From positions 1-64,000 of the forward strand of contig CACDYZ010000007.1 of NCBI GenBank assembly GCA_902557145.1: a stretch of 64,000 nt of DNA, in the 5' to 3' direction. Position numbers and translations under genes: made by a program. The notes beneath the pieces are model-generated. The model was given only the letters and a program-made list of their open reading frames with translations. It did no database searches and was not told the origin of the DNA. The stretch is from an uncultured Alphaproteobacteria bacterium (GTDB lineage Bacteria > Pseudomonadota > Alphaproteobacteria > HIMB59). Shown piece after piece: positions 8,434 to 19,064 of this stretch (positions within the stretch are counted from its first letter, which is position 1; every line of letters starts with the position of its first letter).

Positions 8434-8777
8434 ATTTTTTTATAGAGATAGAGGACTTAAAGGTCGACACAATCATTGGAGTGTTTGATGAAGAAAGGTT
8501 AAAACCACAAACAATATTAATTAGTATAAAATGCCAATTAGATCTTGATCACAATCAAGATCTTGACAATATTGAAAATGTTACAAGTTATTCTGATATT
8601 AAAAAAGAAATAGTAACATTTGTTTCAGCATCTCAATACAAAACACTGGAAAAATTAATTACAGAATTAAAAAAACAATTGGACAATCAATTTCCAATTA
8701 AAATAGAAAAGTTGGAAATAAATAAAATTGAGATTGCCAAAAAATATAATGCAAAAAAAGTCAGCGTATCGATATAA
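8430..8777 (+). CDS. folB: Dihydroneopterin aldolase
   Basis: Converts dihydroneopterin to hydroxymethyldihydropterin. The start FFIEIEDLKVDTIIGVFDEE matches the FolB N-terminus (…L.v.t.iGv…ER), the catalytic-loop region SYSDIKKEI is present, and the late FPIKIEKLEINKIEIA corresponds to the conserved C-terminal strand. At 115 aa it is a standard small FolB. The position between folP and folK confirms the role. The ATGA overlap with folP is 4 nt, and the 3' end overlaps folK. Confidence 0.85.
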   Translation: MNFFIEIEDLKVDTIIGVFDEERLKPQTILISIKCQLDLDHNQDLDNIENVTSYSDIKKEIVTFVSASQYKTLEKLITELKKQLDNQFPIKIEKLEINKIEIAKKYNAKKVSVSI

Positions 8778-9276
8778 ATCATATATCGCTATTGGATCAA
8801 ATATTGGCAACTGGAAAAGTAATTTTAATTTAGCATTAAAGCTAATGAATAAATTCGGACATGTCGAAAAGGTTAGCAGAGTCTATTTTACTAAACCTTT
8901 TGGGATAACTAACCAAAAATATTTTCACAATGCTGCCTTTTTATTTACTACAAATCTATACTTCAATGAATTATTTATAAAAATGTGTTTTGTGGAAAAA
9001 CAAATTAAAAAAAATAAAATTGTAACTAATGGGCCAAGAAAAATAGATCTCGATCTTATTCAATTTGAAAACTTGAAAATCAAAAACCACCTAATAACTA
9101 TTCCTCATGCATCCTCTCATTTAAGAGATTTTGTGATACAACCTATCCTAGATTTAAACCCAGATTTCATAGATTTAAAAACCCATAACTCTTATAAAAG
9201 CCTTTTAAATAATTTAGAGGAGAGGTTTATAGTTAAGAAATCTCGTCAAACCCAAGATTATCAAGAATTTTTTTAA
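8749..9276 (+). CDS. folK: Hydroxymethyldihydropterin pyrophosphokinase (HPPK)
   Basis: Transfers pyrophosphate from ATP to 6-hydroxymethyldihydropterin. YIAIGSNIGNWKSNFNLAL is the HPPK N-terminal motif, GPRKIDLDLIQF carries the Mg-binding Asp pair, and IPHASSHLRDFVIQPILDL is the conserved C-terminal helix. ATG 8749 is chosen. A TTG at 8728 would add seven residues ahead of the conserved domain. Either way the gene overlaps folB by 29-50 nt. The last 44 nt overlap the convergent trpF gene. Last gene of the folate operon. Confidence 0.9.
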   Translation: MQKKSAYRYKSYIAIGSNIGNWKSNFNLALKLMNKFGHVEKVSRVYFTKPFGITNQKYFHNAAFLFTTNLYFNELFIKMCFVEKQIKKNKIVTNGPRKIDLDLIQFENLKIKNHLITIPHASSHLRDFVIQPILDLNPDFIDLKTHNSYKSLLNNLEERFIVKKSRQTQDYQEFF

Positions 9277-9895
9277 GCTTTTCTTCATCTACGCTGTTTG
9301 ATTTTTTTAACCCTGTCGATATATCAATTCCGTGTGGAGATATAGTTTTAATTGCCTCTTTGACATTACTGATATTAATACCTCCACCAAGGTATAAAGG
9401 CTTTGCAAAACTCTTAAGTTGATTAATTTGACTCTCACACTCCATTAGAGATTTTTTCTCAATTACATCTTTTCTGTAAATATTAAGATCATAATAAAAA
9501 CTACTAACATTATTTTTGATTTGCTCAAAAAAATTATAATCAAAATTTTCGTAATTTATTGAAATTGATATTTTAGAATTTGTTGAATTATTTAGTAATT
9601 TGATATCCTCAATCTTGTATTGATTAGATACACATACTTCCTTTATCTCTACTTGTTTTATAATGTCGATTATTTTTGGCATATGAATATTGCCAATCAA
9701 TAGAATTGGATTTAATTTTAAATTGTAGGAAGCAATTGTAAGGTTATGAATTTCTTCAGTAGATAGTGTATTGGGGCCGTATAAGTAATTACTTACAAGG
9801 CCCACTGTTCTTACTGAATACTTTTGTATTACCTCTAACGATTTTTGATCTGTAATACCACAAACCTTGAGCTGGATATTACCATAATTGAACAT
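9233..9895 (-). CDS. trpF: Phosphoribosylanthranilate isomerase-like protein (TrpF)
   Basis: Amadori isomerase of tryptophan synthesis. LKVCGITDQKSL near the N-terminus holds the catalytic Cys of the KxCG motif. YLGGGINISNVKEAI and GIDISTGLKKSN near the C-terminus are the phosphate-binding loops (usually LAGGL...N and DVSSGVE). FYYDLNIYRKD probably carries the catalytic Asp but lacks the usual LLD context, so the protein is divergent. At 220 aa the length is right. No trpB/trpA/trpC neighbours are present. It is convergent with folK (44-nt overlap) and lies 3 nt after katG on the same strand. Confidence 0.72.
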   Translation of the reverse strand: MFNYGNIQLKVCGITDQKSLEVIQKYSVRTVGLVSNYLYGPNTLSTEEIHNLTIASYNLKLNPILLIGNIHMPKIIDIIKQVEIKEVCVSNQYKIEDIKLLNNSTNSKISISINYENFDYNFFEQIKNNVSSFYYDLNIYRKDVIEKKSLMECESQINQLKSFAKPLYLGGGINISNVKEAIKTISPHGIDISTGLKKSNSVDEEKLKKILDNLGFDEIS

Positions 9896-9898
9896 TAA

Positions 9899-12076
<2,178 letters not shown>

Positions 12077-12154
12077 TTAATATCATTAAAAGTTAACCTG
12101 TTATTAAGTCAACATAACGAATTGTCTCTGTTAATAATTAAAAAAAGCTTGATA

Positions 12155-12799
12155 TTATTTAGTTTTAAACAGGCGGTTATATAAAAAGTATGCCCCAAAC
12201 ATACCTATTACTTGGGAGCCAATAAAAAATATTACAGTTGAGGGATTAATCCCTGCAAATGACTCAGTAAAAATTCTAGCAATCGATACGGCAGGATTTG
12301 CAAAACTAGCTGAGGATGTAAAAATTATTGCAGCTGTGATGTAAATACCAACGTTAAAAGCAACAATATTTTTACCACCTACTTTTGATAGCAAAATAAC
12401 CATCAGTAGTCCAAAGGAAGCAAAAATCTCTGAAATATAAATATTTGTTCCACTTCTAATATTTGAGGAGATTTCTACAATGCTTAAGCCAAAAATATAA
12501 TTTGCAAAAATTGTTCCTAGTATAGCTGCAGTAATTTGTATTGAAATGAATAGACATAGATCTTTTTTGCTTAGCTCTTTTTGTAAGAAAAACAAAATTG
12601 AAACAATAGGATTAAAATGTGCTCCAGAAAAATTAGCGAATATTCCAATTATAAAAATAAGTGTTAAACCTATGACAACAGCATGACTAACCAAAATAAC
12701 CATTTGATCATTTGTATATTGTTGACCTGCAATTCCAGAACCTACGATGGATACTAATAAAACAAATGTTCCTATAAACTCTGATATGTATTTTTGCAT
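12155..12799 (-). CDS. MIP-family aquaporin / small-solute channel
   Basis: Inner-membrane channel of the major intrinsic protein family. Six hydrophobic segments are visible. The two half-helix motifs are GAHFNPIVS (NPI instead of NPA in the first) and SFANPAVSIAR (canonical NPA). Start MQKYISEFIGTFVLLVSIVG is typical. At 214 aa it is near AqpZ size. Substrate (water, glycerol, arsenite) is not determinable. It is divergent from the small gene at 12839. Confidence 0.85.
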   Translation of the reverse strand: MQKYISEFIGTFVLLVSIVGSGIAGQQYTNDQMVILVSHAVVIGLTLIFIIGIFANFSGAHFNPIVSILFFLQKELSKKDLCLFISIQITAAILGTIFANYIFGLSIVEISSNIRSGTNIYISEIFASFGLLMVILLSKVGGKNIVAFNVGIYITAAIIFTSSASFANPAVSIARIFTESFAGINPSTVIFFIGSQVIGMFGAYFLYNRLFKTK

Positions 12800-12838
12800 T
12801 TTAAAAGGCTTACTGTATTATTGCTTTAATTTAAAGCG

Positions 12839-13144
12839 ATGTATTATGAATTTTTAGTTACACACTTAGACGCCCCATTTTTATTACTTTCAGCAGTAAC
12901 TACAGGCTTAATAATTCGTATCTTTTATAAACAATACATGAGTACAAACCTTGCAATGAGGGTTGTGATTTCAGTGGCTCTTTTTCTTATTAATGCAATT
13001 ATCATTGTTCCGGGAATAGTCTTTATATACAGATGGATTATGTTGTGTGGTTTTTATCAACCGAGTGGTATTTTTGAAACTGGGTATGGCTGTAGCGGAG
13101 ATGTCTTTAGTCTACGTGTTCCAAGGCTTTTTTTACTTTCGTAA
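12839..13144 (+). CDS. Hypothetical small membrane protein
   Basis: A 101-aa frame with at least two hydrophobic segments (LDAPFLLLSAVTTGLIIRIF and VISVALFLINAIIIVPGIVF) and two Cys near the end. It begins 39 nt from the divergent aquaporin start. The last 38 nt run into the 3' end of the convergent aminotransferase gene, which is compatible with this compact genome. I recognise no family. It could be a chance frame, although the membrane pattern and the otherwise empty gap favour a gene. Confidence 0.45.
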   Translation: MYYEFLVTHLDAPFLLLSAVTTGLIIRIFYKQYMSTNLAMRVVISVALFLINAIIIVPGIVFIYRWIMLCGFYQPSGIFETGYGCSGDVFSLRVPRLFLLS

Positions 13145-14420
13145 ACATTTCATCAACTTGACTATCGTTTATTATTAAAGGGGGAGAAAATGCAAGAGTA
13201 TCTCCATTGGCTCTAACCATAAGACCAAGATCCCAAGCCTTCTTCATCGTCTCAAAGCCTCTGACACCTACGGCACCTTTTTTAGGTTCTAGTTCTAGAG
13301 CAGCAATAACACCTAAATTTCTTATATCGATAATATGTTTAGTGCCTTTGAGACTATGGGCAGCTTCTTCAATAACAGGAGCTATATGAGCTGCATTATC
13401 AAAAAGCCCTTCTTCTTTGTAAATATCTAGTGTTGCCAAAGCTGCTGCGCACGCAACAGGATGGCCAGAATAAGTGTATCCGTGAAATAATTCTATTGGG
13501 GCATCTGCGTTCTCCATCATCGACTCATAGATAAAGTCTTGAACAATCGTGGCGCCCATTGGAATAGTCGCGTTCGTGATGCCTTTAGCACATGAAATTA
13601 TATCAGGAGTTACACCAAAAAATTCTGATCCAGTGGCTTTTCCCATACGACCAAAAGCTGTTACCACTTCATCAAAGATTAATAAAATATCATGCTTCGT
13701 GCATAGTTCTCTGAGTCTCTTGAGGTAACCTTTTGGAGGTGGAAGTGCACCAGTTGATCCAGCAATTGGCTCAACGATTACAGCAGCAATAGTTGATGCA
13801 TCATGTAATTGGACAAGACGTTCTAAGTCGTCTGCAAGTTCAGCGCCATGTTCAGGTTCACCTTTTGAAAAAGCATTCAGTTCCAGATTATGAGTATGAC
13901 GTAAATGATCAACACCATTGAGCATTGAGCCAAAGTACATTCTATTTTTCACCATACCCCCGACAGATATTCCACCGAAGCCAACACCGTGATATCCTCT
14001 CTCACGGCCAATCAATCTTGTTTTAGAAGAGTGTCCTCGTGCTCGTTGATAAGCAAGAGCAATTTTTAAGGCACTATCTACTGCCTCTGATCCTGAGTTA
14101 GAAAAGAAAACATGATTCATTCCTTCAGGAAATATTTCAGCTAAGCGATTAGCCAGTTCAAATTGTTTAGGGTGTCCAAATTGGAACGGAGGAGAATAAT
14201 CCAGATTTTCAATTTGTTCATTTACCGCTTCTTGAATTTTCTTTCGACCATGGCCAGCGTTTACACACCACAGTCCTGCAGTGCCATCTAAAATTTCTCT
14301 ATTATCATCACTGATAAAATGCATATCCTTGGCTCCAACAATAATTCGAGGGTCTTTTTTGAATGTCTTGTTGGGAGTAAAAGGCATCCATAGCGGTTCT
14401 AAATTATTAGGTTTATTCAT
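13107..14420 (-). CDS. Class III omega-amino acid--pyruvate aminotransferase
   Basis: PLP aminotransferase resembling beta-alanine/omega-amino acid:pyruvate transaminases. Start LEPLWMPFTPNKTFKKDPRI and LDGTAGLWCVNAGHGR are the subgroup signature. FSNSGSEAVDSALK binds the PLP phosphate, LIFDEVVTAFGRMG carries the Asp, and CAKGITNATIPMGA the catalytic Lys. Length is 437 aa. Possible substrates include beta-alanine, taurine, hypotaurine or polyamine-derived amines, and the sequence alone does not choose. It is monocistronic or read with the small gene at 14471 upstream. Confidence 0.88.
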   Translation of the reverse strand: MNKPNNLEPLWMPFTPNKTFKKDPRIIVGAKDMHFISDDNREILDGTAGLWCVNAGHGRKKIQEAVNEQIENLDYSPPFQFGHPKQFELANRLAEIFPEGMNHVFFSNSGSEAVDSALKIALAYQRARGHSSKTRLIGRERGYHGVGFGGISVGGMVKNRMYFGSMLNGVDHLRHTHNLELNAFSKGEPEHGAELADDLERLVQLHDASTIAAVIVEPIAGSTGALPPPKGYLKRLRELCTKHDILLIFDEVVTAFGRMGKATGSEFFGVTPDIISCAKGITNATIPMGATIVQDFIYESMMENADAPIELFHGYTYSGHPVACAAALATLDIYKEEGLFDNAAHIAPVIEEAAHSLKGTKHIIDIRNLGVIAALELEPKKGAVGVRGFETMKKAWDLGLMVRANGDTLAFSPPLIINDSQVDEMFTKVKKALEHVD

Positions 14421-14470
14421 ATACTGTTAAAAATCTTATTCCTGAATTTGCATTCTGTCTATGATTGTTT

Positions 14471-14758
14471 TTAGGACTTATAGCCCGACAAATAAATATC
14501 AACCATTACAGATATCATTACTTTAGAATATTCATTCTTATAGAACTCAGGATAATGACTGTCCTCTTTTAAGATGCCTTCATAATCCCATTCTAGGCCA
14601 AATGCTTTGTATTCACCGTTTTGAAGTAATTTATAAAAATACTCTTCGTTTATTTTTGAAAAACTATCCTCCTTGATTTTATGTTTCTTGTTCCTTAGTA
14701 AAAAATACAGATAAAGTGCGAATATATTAGTTTTTTCCCTATCCAAATTAGATTTCAT
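14471..14758 (-). CDS. Hypothetical protein, 95 aa
   Basis: Soluble, charged 95-residue frame (MKSNLDREKTNIFALYLYFL at the start; acidic, Tyr-rich C-terminal half with EDSHYPEFYKNEYS). It fills the gap between the aminotransferase start and the divergent OsmC gene, 50 nt upstream of the former. No family recognised and no motif suggests a function. It has no competing frame, and its composition is like other proteins here. Confidence 0.55.
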   Translation of the reverse strand: MKSNLDREKTNIFALYLYFLLRNKKHKIKEDSFSKINEEYFYKLLQNGEYKAFGLEWDYEGILKEDSHYPEFYKNEYSKVMISVMVDIYLSGYKS

Positions 14759-14806
14759 TCTTAGATTTTATGATGGCGTTTATAAATTTCCATACTATTT
14801 TTAACT

Positions 14807-15259
14807 ATGTCTGAATTATCTATAAACTTAAAATGGAAACTTGGAGAGGGTGAATTAGCGCCAGGCAAATTCTCCAATTCTCATGAAATTTCTTTCAATG
14901 ATAATTATAATATTACTGCAGATGCTGCCCCTGATTGGGGAGGGAGCCCTGATTATACAAATCCAGAACAAGCCTTGGCAGCCTCAGTTAGCAGTTGCCA
15001 CATGATGACTTTTTTAGCATTAGCAGCCAAAATGAAATGGCCAGTAAATTCCTATGAAGATAAGGCTGACGCTTATTTAGGCAAAAATTCCAAAGGGCAG
15101 ATGGCTGTGACTAAGATAGTCCTTCATCCTGTTGTGACATTTAGTGGAGAATTTACGATTAGTGACCAAGATATGAAGGACATGCATGATAGATCTCATC
15201 GATATTGTTTTGTTGCTAACTCGTTGGCTGATGAAGTTGTATTTGAAGTTAGTTTATGA
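14807..15259 (+). CDS. OsmC-family peroxidase
   Basis: Thiol peroxidase of the OsmC/Ohr superfamily acting on organic hydroperoxides. The peroxidatic Cys lies in AASVSSCHMMTFLALAAK and the resolving Cys in HRYCFVANSL. Length is 150 aa. The subgroup with NPEQALAAS resembles YhfA/OsmC-like proteins rather than Ohr. It overlaps the next gene by 4 nt and is the first of three genes including an acyl-CoA ligase, so it may detoxify lipid peroxides. Confidence 0.85.
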   Translation: MSELSINLKWKLGEGELAPGKFSNSHEISFNDNYNITADAAPDWGGSPDYTNPEQALAASVSSCHMMTFLALAAKMKWPVNSYEDKADAYLGKNSKGQMAVTKIVLHPVVTFSGEFTISDQDMKDMHDRSHRYCFVANSLADEVVFEVSL

Positions 15260-16059
15260 GCACAGATAGACAATCATCACTTGTAAAAATCACGGAATTG
15301 GAAAACGGGATATTTAAAATCATCCTCAGCGATCCAAGTCATCAAAACACCTTATCAGAAAAAATGATTGATGAGCTTCAATCTGCATTTGATCATTTCA
15401 ATTCTAGTCCTAGTAGGGTTATTATTTTATCTTCTATAGGAAAAGTTTTCTCAGCTGGTCATGATCTAAAAGAACTTAAAGCTGCTCGCTCTCATCCTGA
15501 TAAGGGCAAAGAGTATTTTCAATCAATTTTAAAAAAATGCTCAAGATTAATGCAAACAATAGTCAACCATTCGAAACCTGTCATAGCCCAGGTAGATGGA
15601 GTTGCTACAGCTGCAGGATGCCAATTGGCACTAAGTTGTGATTTGGTTTATGCCTCTTCTAACTCAAGGTTTGCTACACCTGGAGTAAACATTGGCCTTT
15701 TTTGTTCAACTCCAATGGTAGCCCTTTCTCGAAATACAACCTCAAAGCATTCCATGGAAATGCTTCTTACAGGGGATCTAATATCTGCTGACGATGCAGA
15801 GAAAAAAGGTCTTATTAATAAGAGTGTTAATGAGGAAGAGCTAGAAAACCTAATATTAGAAAAAGCAACTAAAATCAGCTCAAAATCTGGTACCACATTA
15901 AAAATTGGTAAAAAAGCATTTTATCAACAAATTGAAATGCCTTTAGCTGAAGCATATGAGTATGCTTCAAAAGTAATGCTTGAAAACATGTTGGACCAAG
16001 ATGCTAAAGAGGGAATAGAAGCTTTTTTAGAAAAACGATCTCCAAATTGGAAAGAATAA
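15256..16059 (+). CDS. Enoyl-CoA hydratase/isomerase family protein (ECHDC3-like)
   Basis: Crotonase-fold protein. The oxyanion-hole segments SAGHDLKELKAARS and VDGVATAAGCQLALSCDLVYAS are clear, and RFATPGVNIGLFCSTPMVAL matches the ECHDC3 branch. The catalytic glutamates of true enoyl-CoA hydratases are not at their usual positions, so the reaction is uncertain. Length is 267 aa. It is coupled to osmC (4-nt overlap) and is followed 9 nt later by an acyl-CoA ligase, pointing to acyl-CoA metabolism. Confidence 0.82.
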   Translation: MSTDRQSSLVKITELENGIFKIILSDPSHQNTLSEKMIDELQSAFDHFNSSPSRVIILSSIGKVFSAGHDLKELKAARSHPDKGKEYFQSILKKCSRLMQTIVNHSKPVIAQVDGVATAAGCQLALSCDLVYASSNSRFATPGVNIGLFCSTPMVALSRNTTSKHSMEMLLTGDLISADDAEKKGLINKSVNEEELENLILEKATKISSKSGTTLKIGKKAFYQQIEMPLAEAYEYASKVMLENMLDQDAKEGIEAFLEKRSPNWKE

Positions 16060-16068
16060 AATCTTAAG

Positions 16069-17730
16069 ATGGTCAATCCCTATAATCAGGATTTGGATGC
16101 AAATTCTGCTAACTATCAACCTCTCACCCCATTATCATTCCTAGAAAGAGCTGCAGATGTATTTCCAGAGTTTACTGCAATTGTTCATGGTAATCTTCGA
16201 AGATCCTATGCTGAATTTTATCTTCGCTCTAAAAAATTAGCCTCAGCTTTATCTCAGCAGGGCATGACAAGAGGAAGTACAATATCAACTTTGTTGTTGA
16301 ATACACCTCCAATGCTCGAAGCTCATTATGGTATTCCAATGTGTGGAGGAGTAATCCATGCCATCAACACCCGTCTTGATGCCGCGACTATTGCATTTCA
16401 ACTTGAGCACGCTGACTCACAGTTTTTATTATTTGATCGAGAGTTATCAGCAACTGTAAAAGAAGTTTTGAGTCAATGCAAAGTCAAACCCCAATTAATT
16501 GAATTTATAGATAAAGAATATTCCTATGAATCTCTAGATAATTTTGATCTAGATGTAATAGATTATGAGGAATTTTTGGATCGAGGAGATAGTAATTATC
16601 AATGGCTCATGCCAGAAAATGAGTGGGATGCAATTTCTGTTGGATACACTTCTGGTACTACCGGTGATCCCAAAGGGGTAGTCTCTCATCATCGTGGGGC
16701 TTATTTATTAGCTCAAGGTAATGCAATGGTTGCCTCTATGCCTAAACATTCAGTGTATCTTTGGACACTTCCAATGTTTCATTGTAACGGCTGGTGTTTT
16801 CCATGGACTATGTCAGCAATTATTGGAACTCATGTTTGCCTACGCCAAGTTAGGGCAGAACCAATATGGAACAGCATAAAAAACCATAAAGTTAGCCATT
16901 TATGTGGGGCACCCATCGTAATGTCAGTTATTTTATCACAAGACCAAAAAAACAGATTTAACATAACTCATGAGGTTCAATTTTTTACTGCAGCTGCACC
17001 ACCACCAGAAAATATTCTTAAAGAAATGCAAAAGTCAGGATTTTTAGTAACCCATCTTTATGGTTTGACTGAAACATATGGACCAGCTGTTATCAATGAG
17101 TGGCATCAAGAATGGAATTCATTAGACATGAATGCACAGGCATCACTAAAAGCAAGGCAGGGTGTTCGATACCTTCCCCTAGAACATCTCAAAGTTCTTA
17201 ACCCAGATACTATGAAGCAGGTTCCTGCCGACGGCAAAACAATTGGTGAAGTTATGTTTCAGGGAAATATTGTGATGAAGGGTTATTTAAAAAATAAATC
17301 TGCAAATCAAAAAGCTTTTGCAGGAGGTTGGTTTCACTCAGGAGACTTGGCAGTGATGCATCCCGATGGTTATCTTCAGCTTAAAGATCGATCAAAAGAT
17401 ATTATTATATCTGGTGGAGAAAATATTTCATCAATTGAAATCGAGGAAGTTCTATTAAAAAATGATTGTGTAAACGCAGCTGCTGTTATAGCTGTAGCTG
17501 ATCAAAAATGGGGAGAGGTTCCCTGTGCTTTTATTGAAGTTAAGAAAGACCATAATTTGGATGAGATAAAAGCTAAACAGTGGTGCTTGGAGAACCTTGC
17601 ATCCTTTAAGATCCCTAAATATTATTTTTTTGAAAATATCCCAAGAACGTCAACAGGTAAAATACAAAAGTTTATACTTAGAGAAAAAGGAAAAGCCCTA
17701 GTAAAAAATTTTAAATCTTTTCAAGAGTAG
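16069..17730 (+). CDS. AMP-dependent acyl-CoA synthetase
   Basis: ANL-superfamily ligase that activates a carboxylic acid to its CoA thioester through an acyl-adenylate. The P-loop YTSGTTGDPKGVVSHHRGA, LYGLTETYGP, GWFHSGDLAVMHPDGYLQLKDR hinge, and the terminal catalytic Lys in PRTSTGKIQKF are intact. Its 553 aa belong to the medium/long-chain 'LTPLSFLERAADVFP' subgroup. A role as MMPA-CoA ligase (DmdB) would fit the DMSP genes 20 kb away but cannot be inferred from motifs. Third gene of the osmC-ech operon. Confidence 0.88.
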   Translation: MVNPYNQDLDANSANYQPLTPLSFLERAADVFPEFTAIVHGNLRRSYAEFYLRSKKLASALSQQGMTRGSTISTLLLNTPPMLEAHYGIPMCGGVIHAINTRLDAATIAFQLEHADSQFLLFDRELSATVKEVLSQCKVKPQLIEFIDKEYSYESLDNFDLDVIDYEEFLDRGDSNYQWLMPENEWDAISVGYTSGTTGDPKGVVSHHRGAYLLAQGNAMVASMPKHSVYLWTLPMFHCNGWCFPWTMSAIIGTHVCLRQVRAEPIWNSIKNHKVSHLCGAPIVMSVILSQDQKNRFNITHEVQFFTAAAPPPENILKEMQKSGFLVTHLYGLTETYGPAVINEWHQEWNSLDMNAQASLKARQGVRYLPLEHLKVLNPDTMKQVPADGKTIGEVMFQGNIVMKGYLKNKSANQKAFAGGWFHSGDLAVMHPDGYLQLKDRSKDIIISGGENISSIEIEEVLLKNDCVNAAAVIAVADQKWGEVPCAFIEVKKDHNLDEIKAKQWCLENLASFKIPKYYFFENIPRTSTGKIQKFILREKGKALVKNFKSFQE

Positions 17731-17828
17731 ATTTTACTCTGCTTATGTAAACTTTTGAAAAATTAGTGTTTTTTTTATTATTTTAACTTACTGTATTAAT
17801 CAGTGAATCAATTTAGTCTCTCAAATTA

Positions 17829-19064
17829 ATGACCAGAAAATCAAAAAAACCAACAATTATTTCACTTTTTTCTGGTGCTGGGGGTATGGATTTAGGTTTT
17901 GAACAAGCGGGTTTTGAAACTATTTGGGCTAATGATTTTGATGAAGATAGCACTAGAACTTATAAGCGTAACATAGGAGACATAGTGTTGGGTGATATTG
18001 GAGCAATTCAATCAAAAGACATACCTGACAAACCAGATATCGTTTTAGGTGGTTTTCCATGCCAAGGTTTTTCAATAGCCAATTCAATCAGAAGATCTGT
18101 CGATGACTCAAGAAATAAATTATACAAGCAAATGATAAGAGTGATCAGAGATAAAAAGCCCAAGTACTTTGTTGCTGAAAATGTTCAAGGGATCTTATCT
18201 CTCGGTAAAGGAATAGTTATGCAAAAGATTCTTCATGATTTTTCTAAACTTGGATATCAGATCGATTGGAAGCTACTTAATGCTGCTGATTACGGTGTTC
18301 CTCAATCCAGAAAAAGAGTTTTTATTATAGGTAATAGACTTGGAAAGAAAAATCCTTTTCCAAGTCCATCACATTTTGGTTATGTAAATGGGACAAAAGA
18401 CTTATCTTTGTTCGAAGAAGATTATAGCAAGTACGAAAGACATGTTTCAACAGAACAAGCAATAAGTTTTCTATCAAAAGTTAGAACTAGAGATAAATCT
18501 TTCCTGCACAAAAATCAGTGGATTCATAATCATGTAGCAGATACTAACGTTAAAGATGAATTTTGGGGTAGAAAGTATGATGTCAATCAGCATGATGTTT
18601 GTGATTATTTAAAACATTGGAGATCAAAAAGTGATTGGAGTGTCAAAAGAATAGACGAGTATTTTGGTTATGCTCATACAGCAGGACATTGGTTTAGAAA
18701 AGATAATAATTCAGGCAGTATACCCAACCCAGATGATTGGTGGGGTTTAAAAAAGCTTTTAAAATTTGACTCCAAATATGACAAGAAGGTAACTACATTT
18801 GTAAAAAAGAAAATATCTTTTGAACAGTCATTAAGAATATCTAATTGGGATAAGCCAAGTGATACAATTACTGCAACGAGCCCAGAAATCCATCCTAATG
18901 GAACAAGAAGACTATCTGTCAGAGAGTGCGCTATTCTTCAGAGTTTCCCAATGAATTTTATTTTTGAAGGATCCACATTTAGAAGCATGCATAAACAAAT
19001 TGGCAATGCTGTACCAGTAGATCTAGCTTATAAAATTGCTAAGGGTATAAAAAAGCTAATTTAA
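17829..19064 (+). CDS. DNA (cytosine-5-)-methyltransferase of a probable type II R-M system
   Basis: C5-methyltransferase. Motif I is SLFSGAGGMDLGFEQAGF, the catalytic PCQ (Cys78) lies in GGFPCQGFSIAN, ENV in VAENVQGIL, motif VIII in YGVPQSRKRVFIIG, and motifs IX-X in LSVRECAILQSFP and KQIGNAVPVDLA. The target recognition region, about residues 190-330, is Trp/His/Asp-rich and unlike anything I can assign to a sequence specificity. Length (411 aa) is that of a complete R-M methylase. Its stop overlaps by 4 nt the stop of a convergent gene with a nuclease motif, the classic tail-to-tail R-M arrangement. Confidence 0.93.
   Translation: MTRKSKKPTIISLFSGAGGMDLGFEQAGFETIWANDFDEDSTRTYKRNIGDIVLGDIGAIQSKDIPDKPDIVLGGFPCQGFSIANSIRRSVDDSRNKLYKQMIRVIRDKKPKYFVAENVQGILSLGKGIVMQKILHDFSKLGYQIDWKLLNAADYGVPQSRKRVFIIGNRLGKKNPFPSPSHFGYVNGTKDLSLFEEDYSKYERHVSTEQAISFLSKVRTRDKSFLHKNQWIHNHVADTNVKDEFWGRKYDVNQHDVCDYLKHWRSKSDWSVKRIDEYFGYAHTAGHWFRKDNNSGSIPNPDDWWGLKKLLKFDSKYDKKVTTFVKKKISFEQSLRISNWDKPSDTITATSPEIHPNGTRRLSVRECAILQSFPMNFIFEGSTFRSMHKQIGNAVPVDLAYKIAKGIKKLI

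Noticed and set aside
16069-17730. Acyl-CoA ligase as DmdB of the DMSP pathway
   Set aside because: Attractive with dmdA nearby, but its subgroup is general medium/long-chain ligase and no motif ties it to methylmercaptopropionate.
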